A DNA stretch of 43,145 nucleotides from Archangiaceae bacterium (lineage in GTDB: Bacteria; Myxococcota; Myxococcia; Myxococcales; Myxococcaceae). Under the pieces are notes generated by a model. It was not told the origin of the DNA. It saw only the letters and a list, made by a program, of their open reading frames with translations, and searched no databases. The stretch covers positions 1 through 43,145 of the forward strand of contig JAACJQ010000413.1 in NCBI GenBank assembly GCA_016879935.1. Direction: 5' to 3'. The position numbers were made by a program, and so were the translations under genes. Below are positions 33,800-41,062 of this stretch, piece after piece (positions within the stretch are counted from its first letter, which is position 1; each line of letters opens with the position of its first letter).

Positions 33800-34981
33800 A
33801 TGGCCGTGCGGTTCGGCATCGACGTCTGGGTGAAGCAGAAGTTCCGTGCGCTGAAGGGGCTTCGAGTCGGAGCCATCGTCAACCCCACCAGCGTCGACGC
33901 CTCGTTCCGGCACCTGGTCGATCTGCTGCACGACGCTCCGAACCTGACCCTCTCGGCGCTCTTCGGCCCCGAGCACGGCATTCGTGGCGAGGCGCAGTAC
34001 ATGGTGGCAGTCGGAGACGTCGCGCGTGATCGCCGCACCGGCGTGCCCGTGTACTCGCTCTACGGCAGCACCTTCGAGTCGCTCTCTCCGAAGCAGGCGT
34101 GGCTCGAGAACCTCGACGCGCTCGTCTTCGACATTCAGGACGTCGGCGCGCGCTACTACACCTACATCTACACGATGGCGCTCGCGATGAAGGCGGCCGC
34201 GAAGGCGAAGCTCCCGTTCTTCGTGCTCGATCGCCCGAACCCCATCGGCCTCGACGTCGTGCAGGGCAATCTGGTCGGCAAGAAGTTCCGCTCGTTCGTC
34301 GGGCTCTACGAGCTGCCCAACCGGCACGGCATGACGGCCGGAGAGATCGCGTCGTTGCTCAACACGACCGAACGGTTCGGCTGCGACCTGCACGTGGTGC
34401 CCTGCGAAGGGCTGAAGCGCTCGACGACCTGGGCGCAGACCGGCCGCGACTTCATCTCGCCGTCGCCCAACATGCCCAGCCCTGCGACCGCGCTCGTGTA
34501 CCCGGGCATGTGTCTGGGCGAGGGCACCAACGTCAGCGAAGGCCGCGGCACCTGCAGGCCGTTCGAGCAGTTCGGCGCGCCGTGGCTCAAGTCGCACGAG
34601 GTCGCGGAGTCATTGAACGCGCTCCACCTGCCTGGCGTCGTGTTCCGCCCATGCTCTTTCACGCCCACCTTCGACAAGTTCCAGGGCGTCTCGTGCGAAG
34701 GCGCGTTCCTTCACGTCACCGATCGCAGAGCGTTCGACCCCTTCGTCACAGGCATCGCCGTGTTCCAGACCTGCCGCACGCTCGGAGGCAAGGACTTCGC
34801 CTGGCGCGCCGACGCCTACGAGTTCGTCGACGACATTCCCGCGTTCGATCTGCTCTGCGGCACCTCGAAAGTGCGCGGGGGGATTGAAGCTGGCTGGCCA
34901 CTGGAGAGAATCGTGGCGGGCTTCGCGTCGGAGCTCCGGCCGTTCCTGGCCGTTCGCGAGCAGCACCTGCTGTACGGTTGA
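33800..34981 (+). CDS. DUF1343 / NamZ-type exo-beta-N-acetylmuramidase
   Basis: 393 residues of the DUF1343 family, characterised members of which (NamZ) remove N-acetylmuramic acid from peptidoglycan fragments. Family segments are intact: LRVGAIVNPTSVD, SALFGPEHGIRGEAQ (with the acidic residue expected at the active site), VFDIQDVGARYYTYIYTM, FFVLDRPNPIGLDVVQG, NRHGMTAGEIA, SPNMPSPATALVYPG and EGTNVSEGRGT. There is no signal peptide at the chosen ATG (MAVRFGIDVWVKQ), so it would be cytoplasmic and act in wall recycling rather than outside. One base after the TPR gene, hence co-translated. Confidence 0.92.
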   Translation: MAVRFGIDVWVKQKFRALKGLRVGAIVNPTSVDASFRHLVDLLHDAPNLTLSALFGPEHGIRGEAQYMVAVGDVARDRRTGVPVYSLYGSTFESLSPKQAWLENLDALVFDIQDVGARYYTYIYTMALAMKAAAKAKLPFFVLDRPNPIGLDVVQGNLVGKKFRSFVGLYELPNRHGMTAGEIASLLNTTERFGCDLHVVPCEGLKRSTTWAQTGRDFISPSPNMPSPATALVYPGMCLGEGTNVSEGRGTCRPFEQFGAPWLKSHEVAESLNALHLPGVVFRPCSFTPTFDKFQGVSCEGAFLHVTDRRAFDPFVTGIAVFQTCRTLGGKDFAWRADAYEFVDDIPAFDLLCGTSKVRGGIEAGWPLERIVAGFASELRPFLAVREQHLLYG

Positions 34982-34993
34982 GCCTGTCAGCAC

Positions 34994-35674
34994 ATGGCGA
35001 ACGCGATCGGCATCTTCGGTGACACGGGCGGTGATCTCGGGCTCTTCGAGTCCGCGCTCCGGTTCTTGTCCGATCGGGGGGCCAAGCGCTTTCTCTTCGC
35101 GGGCGGCAAGTACGACGATCTCGACGAGTGGCTGCGCACCAAGCGCGACGAGATGCGCGCGCAAGCCGACTACTCGAACGGAGACTTCCTCGAAGACGTC
35201 TCGCGCTTCCTGCTCGGCCTCGAACAGAAAGATCGCCCGGCCGCGTTCGGAACCGCGTGGGAGCTCGCGCGGGCGATCGAAGAGATCATGCGCATGAAGG
35301 ACAAGGTGCTGCGCACGCCCGAGAAGGGCAGCCTGCAGTACCAGGACCCCTCCGTGCCGCGGAAGGCCGTCGACATCGTGGGCGACGTCCTGTGCTGCGT
35401 GGTGCACGACAAGAACGACCTCGACAAAGAAGACATGGTGAACGCCGCGGTGCTCGTGCACGGCAAAGAGGCCGAGCCCAAGGTCGTGCAGATCGGCCCG
35501 CGCTTCTTCATCACACCCGGCCGGGTGAACGGTGGGCCGAAGTCGACGGTGGCGATGCTCGAGCTCGTCGACAAGCAGCTCACCTTCTCGGCGTGGACGC
35601 TCGACGGCAAGACGTTGATCGACAAACAGCCGATCGTGCTGAGCGCCGGCAAGACGAAGCTGTCGGTGAAGTGA
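34994..35674 (+). CDS. Degenerate calcineurin-like phosphoesterase homologue
   Basis: 226 residues. The N-terminus (IGIFGDTGGDLGLFESALRF, then FLFAGGKYDD) matches the start of YfcE-type metallophosphoesterases, where D-x-H and G-D bind metal. Here the first motif reads GDTGG without His and the second reads AGG without the Asp in place. A later segment (RFFITPGRVNGG, then VAMLELVDKQLTFSAWTLDG) resembles the conserved C-terminal NPGS-x-YA-x-L strand. I read it as an MPP-fold protein that has lost catalytic metal ligands; it may be a binding or regulatory protein. Its stop overlaps nadD by one base. Confidence 0.62.
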   Translation: MANAIGIFGDTGGDLGLFESALRFLSDRGAKRFLFAGGKYDDLDEWLRTKRDEMRAQADYSNGDFLEDVSRFLLGLEQKDRPAAFGTAWELARAIEEIMRMKDKVLRTPEKGSLQYQDPSVPRKAVDIVGDVLCCVVHDKNDLDKEDMVNAAVLVHGKEAEPKVVQIGPRFFITPGRVNGGPKSTVAMLELVDKQLTFSAWTLDGKTLIDKQPIVLSAGKTKLSVK

Positions 35675-36216
35675 TGAAACGAATCGCGCTCATCGGCGGC
35701 TCCTTCAACCCACCGCACGTCGGCCACCTGATGGCCGCGCTCTACGTTCGCACCACTCGCGCCGTCGACGAGGTCTGGCTGGTGCCAGCCTTCAATCACC
35801 CCTTCGGCAAGGACCTCGCGCCCTTCGACGATCGCGTGCGCATGTGCGAGCTGATGGCCGAAGACTGCGGCCCGTGGCTTCAGGTGAGCCGCGCCGAAGG
35901 GCAGGTGGGCGGGGAAGGGCGAACCATCGAACTGCTCGAGTGGCTGTTGCCCCAGCACCCGAACACGCGCTTCGAGTTCGTGATCGGCAGCGACATTCTT
36001 GCCGACCTCCCGAAGTGGAAGGCGTGGGAGCGGATTCAGCAGCTCGTCGATGTCGTCGTGCTCTACAGGGCGGGCTACCCGGCGCCCGAGGCCGTTGGGC
36101 CCCCGATGGCTGAGGTCTCGTCGACCGAGATTCGCAAGGCGCTCGCGGAAGGACGCCGCCCCGACCACCTGGTTCCGCGTCGGGTGCTCGACTTCCTCGA
36201 GCAGCAGCGCCGCTGA
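35674..36216 (+). CDS. nadD: Nicotinate-nucleotide adenylyltransferase
   Basis: Converts nicotinate mononucleotide and ATP to deamido-NAD in NAD synthesis. GGSFNPPHVGHLMAA (residues 8-22) is the nucleotidyltransferase (T/H)xGH motif, EVWLVPAFNHPFGKDL is the NadD-specific substrate loop, and VSSTEIRKAL is the C-terminal ATP-binding ISSTxIR motif. 180 residues is a normal length. TGATG overlap with the gene upstream indicates coupled translation. Confidence 0.95.
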   Translation: MKRIALIGGSFNPPHVGHLMAALYVRTTRAVDEVWLVPAFNHPFGKDLAPFDDRVRMCELMAEDCGPWLQVSRAEGQVGGEGRTIELLEWLLPQHPNTRFEFVIGSDILADLPKWKAWERIQQLVDVVVLYRAGYPAPEAVGPPMAEVSSTEIRKALAEGRRPDHLVPRRVLDFLEQQRR

Positions 36217-36248
36217 GGGTCGGGTGGTGTGAGCGGGCAGGGCTTCTC

Positions 36249-36254
36249 TATGCT
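36249..36254 (+). promoter_or_regulatory. Candidate -10 box (TATGCT)
   Basis: TATGCT ends 9 bases before the ATG at 36264, with no Shine-Dalgarno in between. It is identical to the hexamer before the CorA-like gene at 14316. Confidence 0.35.
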
Positions 36255-36263
36255 GCGCCGCCC

Positions 36264-37514
36264 ATGAAGCTCACCCGACGCGAACTCGGCCTCGCGGCCC
36301 TCGGAGCTGCAACCACCGCGCGCGCCCAGATGACCCGGCCCGCAGCCTCGCGGTTGATCGTCTTCTTCACCCCGAACGGCACCGTGCCAGCGCGCTGGCG
36401 CCCGACCGGCACCGAGACGGCGTTCTCGTTCGGAGCGGGCACCGTCCTCGAGCCGCTCACTGCGCTTCGCGACAAGCTCGTGGTGATCGACGAGCTCGAC
36501 TTCTTCGGTGCCGACAACCACGAAGGCGGCATGGCCGCGATGCTGACCGGCACCGAGGGCTCGAGCGGCGAGTCGCGGGGCATGTCGCTCGATCAGTTCG
36601 TGGCCGCGCGGCTGAACGCGGCGACGCGCTTCCGTTCGATCGAGCTCGGCGTCGCCACCAGCGCGTGGGGCTCCAGCCGCCAGACCCGCATGTCGTATTC
36701 GGGCCCCGGAGCCCTCGTGAGCCCCGACGACGATCCCTCCGCGGTCGCACGGCGGGTGTTCAACGTGGGGGCAGGCTCCGGCTCCAATCGGCTCGACCGC
36801 AAGAAGGCCATTCTGCGGCTCAATCGCGGGCAGCTCGATCGCATGCGGGCGATCGCTCCCGAGAACGAACACGCCAAACTCGACGCCCACAAGAGCGCCC
36901 TCGACACCCTCGAGGCTCGGCTGGTGGCGCCAACGGGCATGTGCGGCGTTCCAGCGATTCCGATGGGCCTGAGGCCGCAGCAGAACGACGCGTTTCCGCA
37001 AGTCGGCGCGCTCCAGATGGATCTGCTCGTCGCCGCCCTCGCGTGCGACGCCACGAAGGTGATCTCGCTCCAGTGGAGCCACACGGTCAGCCCGATCGTG
37101 CCGACGTGGTTGTCCCTGAACGAGGCGCACCACGAGCTCTCACACATGGCCGACTCCAACGCGGCTGGAGTCGATCGGTTCATCGCCGCCGAGCGGTGGT
37201 TCGCGCAGCAGTTCGCGACGCTGGTGAGCAAGCTCGAAGCGACGCCCGATCCCAATGGTGGTGGGTCGCTGTTCGACACGAGCCTGGTGCTCTGGTGCAA
37301 GGAGATGGGCGACTCGCGTGCCCACGTCTGCCGCAACGTTCCGATGGTGTTGACGGGCAAGGCGAACGGAGCGCTTCGCCTGGGCCGCTACCTGCGCGTC
37401 GCGGGCGAGCCACACCAGAAGCTGCTCGTCAGCCTCAGTCACCTGATGGGCCTCGACAACGAGACCTTCGGTGATCCCACGAAGAGCCGTGGCGCGCTCG
37501 CGGGGGTCGCATGA
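36264..37514 (+). CDS. DUF1552 domain-containing exported protein
   Basis: 416 residues of the DUF1552 family, which is nearly always paired with DUF1592 proteins in Planctomycetes and Myxococcota. The N-terminus MKLTRRELGLAALGAATTARA has a twin-arginine-type signal. Typical segments are RLIVFFTPNGTVPARW, VVIDELDFFGADNHEGGMAAMLTG, SLDQFVAARL, DLLVAALACDATKVISLQWSHTV, AHHELSH and VLWCKEMGDSRAHVCRNVP. Biochemical activity is not established for the family; several conserved His/Asp suggest a metal-dependent (alkaline-phosphatase/sulfatase-like fold) enzyme. It overlaps the next gene in ATGA. Confidence 0.9.
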   Translation: MKLTRRELGLAALGAATTARAQMTRPAASRLIVFFTPNGTVPARWRPTGTETAFSFGAGTVLEPLTALRDKLVVIDELDFFGADNHEGGMAAMLTGTEGSSGESRGMSLDQFVAARLNAATRFRSIELGVATSAWGSSRQTRMSYSGPGALVSPDDDPSAVARRVFNVGAGSGSNRLDRKKAILRLNRGQLDRMRAIAPENEHAKLDAHKSALDTLEARLVAPTGMCGVPAIPMGLRPQQNDAFPQVGALQMDLLVAALACDATKVISLQWSHTVSPIVPTWLSLNEAHHELSHMADSNAAGVDRFIAAERWFAQQFATLVSKLEATPDPNGGGSLFDTSLVLWCKEMGDSRAHVCRNVPMVLTGKANGALRLGRYLRVAGEPHQKLLVSLSHLMGLDNETFGDPTKSRGALAGVA

Positions 37515-39412
37515 AGCGGCTCCTGCTCACGCTGGCGCTGGCCGCCTGTGAGGCGAAGATCGACGCTCCGGCGCCGCCGATGCCAGTCGACGACATGAAG
37601 CCAGTCGACTGCGCCGTGGCGCCGCTTCCCGGTCGACGACTTCGCAGACTCAGTCGGCCCGAGCTGGTTCGCAGCACGAACGAGCTGGCCGCAGCCTCGG
37701 TCGTCTCGGTGCAGGCCCTCGCGTCAGACCTCGTGGTGGACGGCTTCGAGACGTCGGCCGAGAAGCTGAGCGTCGGCGTGCTGCTCGCCGATCAGCTCCA
37801 GACGATGGCGGAGTCCGTGGGCGCAGCCATCGGTCAGGCCCCCACGCGGTTCGGAGGCTGCAACATGCCGACGGATGCCTGTCGCGACGCCTTCATCCGT
37901 GCCCTCGGTTCAGCGGCCTTCCGAAGGCCCGTCGATGACACGCAGCTCGCCGAATACCGCTCGATCTACGAATTGGCGCGATCCGACGGACACGGCCCTG
38001 CTGCGGCGCTCGTGGCCGAGGCGATGTTGTCGTCACCCTTCTTCCTCTACCGCCCGGAATTGGGCTCACCAGCAGGGGAGGGCCAGTGGGCACTCTCCGA
38101 CGACGAGCTCGCCAGTCAGCTCTCGTACTTCCTCACCGGCGGCCCACCCGACGCCCAGCTTCGCGCCGCGGCTGACGCGAAGATGCTCCACGAACCGGCG
38201 CAGCTCGAAGCCCACGCCACACGCCTGTTGCAGGGCCATGACGGCCTCGGCGGATTCGTCGACGCGTGGCTCGAGCTCGACCGCCTCGACACGCTGCCGA
38301 AAGAGCCCCCGGTCTTCACGCCGGCGATTCGTGCGGCCATGCGCGAAGAGGCCCGTCGGTACTTTGCGCAGGTGCTCGAGAGCGGCGGTTCCTGGCAAAC
38401 GCTGCTGACGGCCCGGTACGGCATCGTCGATCGGCAGCTCGCCGCGTTCTACGGGCAGCCGGCACCGACGGGGGTGACGTTCGAGAAGGTCGATTGGCCA
38501 GAAGGGCGCCGAACGGGGTTGCTGACCCTGGGCGCGCTTCTCGCGACGCACGGCAAGCCGTCGGGCTCGTCACCAGTTCATCGAGGCGCCGTCATTCGCG
38601 CCCGCATGCTCTGCCAACCGCCGCCACCTCCGCCGCCCAACGTGAACGCCACGCCGCCTCCTGAACAGGCTGGGCGCACGACCCGAGATCGTTTCGTCGC
38701 GCACTCGGCGAACCCGAGCTGCGCGGGGTGCCATTCGATGCTCGATCCACTCGGGTTCGCGCTCGAGCACTTCGACGGCATCGGGCAGGAGCGAGCGCTC
38801 GACAACGGGCTGGCGATCGACGCCACCGGGAAGCTCCTGGCGACGACACCAGCCGACGCCACGTTCGACGGCGCGAGGTCCTTGTCCGAAGCGATCGCGA
38901 ACAGCGAAGAAGGTCGCTCGTGTTTCGTGACGCAGGTGCTCCGGTTCGGCATGGGCATGTCGGGCGCGCGAGATCCATTCACGTGCGTGGGCTCGAGCGT
39001 CGCGAACTCCATGACGCCTACGACGCCACTGCGAGACGTGGTGCTGGCGCTGGTGAAGGCCGATGGGTTTCGGCTGCGCGCCGGAGCGACGAACGGCGTT
39101 CAACCGATGCTGCCTCCGCCCGTGCTCACCATGCCCATGCCGCCGACGCCGCAGCCCATGAACGGCCTCCAGGTGACGCGAACCACGCAGTCGTCGTGGC
39201 CGACGGGCTATTGCGATGACGTGACCGTGAAGAACGTCGGCACCGTGGCGACTGATTGGGCCGTCGAGTTGGCCGTCGAAGGCACCATCAACAACGCCTG
39301 GAACACGCAGTTCACCGCATCAGGCTCGAACGTTCGTTTCGCCGGCGTTGCCTGGAACTCGCGACTCGAACCCATGGCGAGCGCGGCGTTCGGGTTCTGC
39401 GCCATGAAGTGA
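37511..39412 (+). CDS. DUF1592 cytochrome-c-like protein with C-terminal CBM2
   Basis: 633 residues, apparently a lipoprotein (MKRLLLTLALAAC-E). The order of modules fits DUF1587/1595, DUF1592, DUF1588 and DUF1585: RRLSRPELVRSTNEL, FRRPVDDTQLAEY with SSPFFLYRPELG, then GGRR-type THGKPSGSSPVHRG, SCAGCHSMLDPLGFALEHFDGIG (C404-x2-C407-H408 haem-c motif) and the TQVLRFGMGM end. After a Pro-rich linker (about 532-552), residues 553-633 are a family-2 carbohydrate-binding module: SSWPTGYCDDVTVKNVGT, WAVELAVEG, NAWN, VAWNSRLEPMASAAFGFC. The three binding tryptophans (W563, W597, W615) and the C568-C630 disulfide are kept. Partner of the DUF1552 gene through a 4-base overlap. A cellulose- or chitin-targeted redox or hydrolytic role is inferred. 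Confidence 0.88.
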   Translation: MKRLLLTLALAACEAKIDAPAPPMPVDDMKPVDCAVAPLPGRRLRRLSRPELVRSTNELAAASVVSVQALASDLVVDGFETSAEKLSVGVLLADQLQTMAESVGAAIGQAPTRFGGCNMPTDACRDAFIRALGSAAFRRPVDDTQLAEYRSIYELARSDGHGPAAALVAEAMLSSPFFLYRPELGSPAGEGQWALSDDELASQLSYFLTGGPPDAQLRAAADAKMLHEPAQLEAHATRLLQGHDGLGGFVDAWLELDRLDTLPKEPPVFTPAIRAAMREEARRYFAQVLESGGSWQTLLTARYGIVDRQLAAFYGQPAPTGVTFEKVDWPEGRRTGLLTLGALLATHGKPSGSSPVHRGAVIRARMLCQPPPPPPPNVNATPPPEQAGRTTRDRFVAHSANPSCAGCHSMLDPLGFALEHFDGIGQERALDNGLAIDATGKLLATTPADATFDGARSLSEAIANSEEGRSCFVTQVLRFGMGMSGARDPFTCVGSSVANSMTPTTPLRDVVLALVKADGFRLRAGATNGVQPMLPPPVLTMPMPPTPQPMNGLQVTRTTQSSWPTGYCDDVTVKNVGTVATDWAVELAVEGTINNAWNTQFTASGSNVRFAGVAWNSRLEPMASAAFGFCAMK

Positions 39413-39495
39413 TTCCGCGGGTCGGCCCGGCATGGGAACCCTGTCAGCCAAAGTTGGTCGGAGCCCGAAATGCGTTCGTGGCAGTGTGCCTCGCC

Positions 39496-39963
39496 ATGGA
39501 CGCACAACAGTGGATGCTGCAGTTCAAGCAGGTGCACGAGGCCGCGAAGAAGAACGGCACCGACGAAAAGCACCGCGCGATGAAAGAGGAGCTGGCGAGG
39601 TCGCTCGTGCAGGCCCAGGGCTTGTCCGTTCCCGAAGGCCAGGCGCATCGAAAGACCTTCCGAATCGCGCAGGCCTGGCAACTCGAGGTCAACGGTATCT
39701 ACAAATGCCTGACCCGCGATGTGTCTGGCGGCGGTTTCAGCGCGCTCGTTCCAGGCAATCTGTCGGTCGGTGAAGAGGTTCAGTTTTCGCTTCGAATCGG
39801 CGCAGGCCAGGAGCCCGTCACAGGCTCCGCGTCGGTCGTCGCGGCGATCAAACAAGCCGGCAACTCGCGTGTGTCGTTCACCATCGTGTCGATGCCCAAA
39901 GCCGACGTCGATCGATTCGAAGACGCCATCTACGACTGCGTCCTGAGCCGCTACGCACGGTGA
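39496..39963 (+). CDS. PilZ domain protein (predicted c-di-GMP receptor)
   Basis: 155 residues. After a helical N-terminus (MDAQQWMLQFKQVHEAAKKNG, about residues 1-45) a PilZ barrel follows: RKTFR provides the R-x3-R motif and DVSGGGF the D-x-S-x2-G motif that together bind c-di-GMP. The C-terminus ends in a helix (VDRFEDAIYDCVLSRYA). No enzymatic domain. The frame is open further upstream, but this ATG gives the compact domain without unrelated Arg-rich sequence. A GGDEF protein lies convergently 116 bases away. Confidence 0.85.
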   Translation: MDAQQWMLQFKQVHEAAKKNGTDEKHRAMKEELARSLVQAQGLSVPEGQAHRKTFRIAQAWQLEVNGIYKCLTRDVSGGGFSALVPGNLSVGEEVQFSLRIGAGQEPVTGSASVVAAIKQAGNSRVSFTIVSMPKADVDRFEDAIYDCVLSRYAR

Positions 39964-40006
39964 GAACCAACCAACCACCCTCGGAAACCACCATGACACC
40001 ACTTCG

Positions 40007-40022
40007 CATAATGAGCGTTATG
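40007..40022. repeat. AT-rich inverted repeat CATAA-N6-TTATG
   Basis: CATAA (40007-40011) and TTATG (40018-40022) flank TGAGCG in the 116-bp convergent gap. Its low GC contrasts with its surroundings. It might be a terminator remnant, a recombination-site scar or a protein-binding palindrome; too short to decide. Confidence 0.3.
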
Positions 40023-40079
40023 TAACCTCAGGACGATTGGTTTTCTGGGTCTGGTGGCGTCGATTTCGGACCGAGATCA

Positions 40080-40913
40080 TCAGGGCCGGTTCGACTGCTT
40101 CATGGCGTACATCGCCTCGTCCGCGCGGTGCAGCAGCGCCGAGACATCGGTGGGTCCCTCCTCACCGCTCGAGGCGACGCCGATGCTGCAGCGAACCGCC
40201 CACTGACGAGCTGACAGGGCCTTTGCCAGGGCCAGGAGCAGCCGCTCCACCGCCAGCTTCGCGGCCGCGGCGTCGGAGCCTGGAAACACCACCCCAAACT
40301 CGTCGCCGCCGAGCCGGCCCGACACTTCTCCACTTCGAAGCGCGGAGAGAACCCCGCCCACCGCGCGGAGCACGTCGTCACCGGCTGCGTGCCCGAAGGT
40401 GTCGTTCACGGCCTTGAAACCATCGAGATCGAGCACTGCGACCGACAACTGCTGCCCATGCCTGGCGCAGCGGCGGAGCTCTTCGGCACACCGCTCTTTG
40501 AACGCCCGTTGGTTCAGCAGCCCCGTCAACCCATCGAGCCGCGCCAGGGCCTCGGCCTGGCGATACAGATGCCGGAGCCGCGCCAACAAGACGATCGCCC
40601 CCACGTACACCAGCAGCCGATCGAAGGTTCGCCAGAACAGAATGAAGGCGCCGTCGGCGATGTGCACTCCGGCCATCACATCGACCATGCCGCTCGCCGC
40701 GGTCGCCACGATCAGCACGGGAACGGAAGGCCACAAGCCGTGCCTCGCCGCGACCACCGCAATGGGCACGACGTGAAACACGGCGAGGCTGATTCGCGTG
40801 TCCGTCCACGCGTCTCCGAGGCCGATGACGGTGACAGCGAGCAACGCGGCAGCGACGTCGACCCACACAGCGACCTTCGGCATACGACTGGTGCGCAGCA
40901 GATTCGGTGCCAC
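40080..40913 (-). CDS. Membrane-bound GGDEF diguanylate cyclase
   Basis: 277 residues. About four TM helices fill the N-terminal 110 residues (VDVAAALLAVTVIGLGDAW, LAVFHVVPIAVVAAR, VPVLIVATAASGMVDVMAG, LLVYVGAIVLLARL). The GGDEF domain follows: LDGLTGLLNQRAF, LDLDGFKAVNDTFGHAAGDDVL, and the catalytic GGDEF at 202-206. At the inhibitory-site position five residues upstream the usual R-x2-D reads R193-S-G-E196, so feedback inhibition may be weak. I chose the GTG at 40913, with GAGGG 6 bases upstream, over the ATG at 40883. It probably makes c-di-GMP for receptors such as the neighbouring PilZ protein. Confidence 0.9.
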   Translation of the reverse strand: MAPNLLRTSRMPKVAVWVDVAAALLAVTVIGLGDAWTDTRISLAVFHVVPIAVVAARHGLWPSVPVLIVATAASGMVDVMAGVHIADGAFILFWRTFDRLLVYVGAIVLLARLRHLYRQAEALARLDGLTGLLNQRAFKERCAEELRRCARHGQQLSVAVLDLDGFKAVNDTFGHAAGDDVLRAVGGVLSALRSGEVSGRLGGDEFGVVFPGSDAAAAKLAVERLLLALAKALSARQWAVRCSIGVASSGEEGPTDVSALLHRADEAMYAMKQSNRP

Positions 40914-40986
40914 GCGGTGCCCTCTTGCTCCAAAACGAAGTTCAGACGGTTGGCTGCTGCTGTGGGTCGTCCCGCCCCTCGAGGCC

Positions 40987-41007
40987 GGCGTGGCGCGGGG
41001 CCACGCC
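40987..41007. promoter_or_regulatory. 8-bp perfect stem-loop between GGDEF and sulP genes
   Basis: GGCGTGGC (40987-40994), loop GCGGG, GCCACGCC (41000-41007), in the 149-bp divergent intergenic region 56 bases upstream of the sulP ATG. It could be a shared operator or 5'-UTR hairpin; no T-run follows. Confidence 0.3.
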
Positions 41008-41062
41008 TGTGGCGAGATTCCGCGTGCCGTGACACATCCGAACACCGGAGGACTGACGCCCC

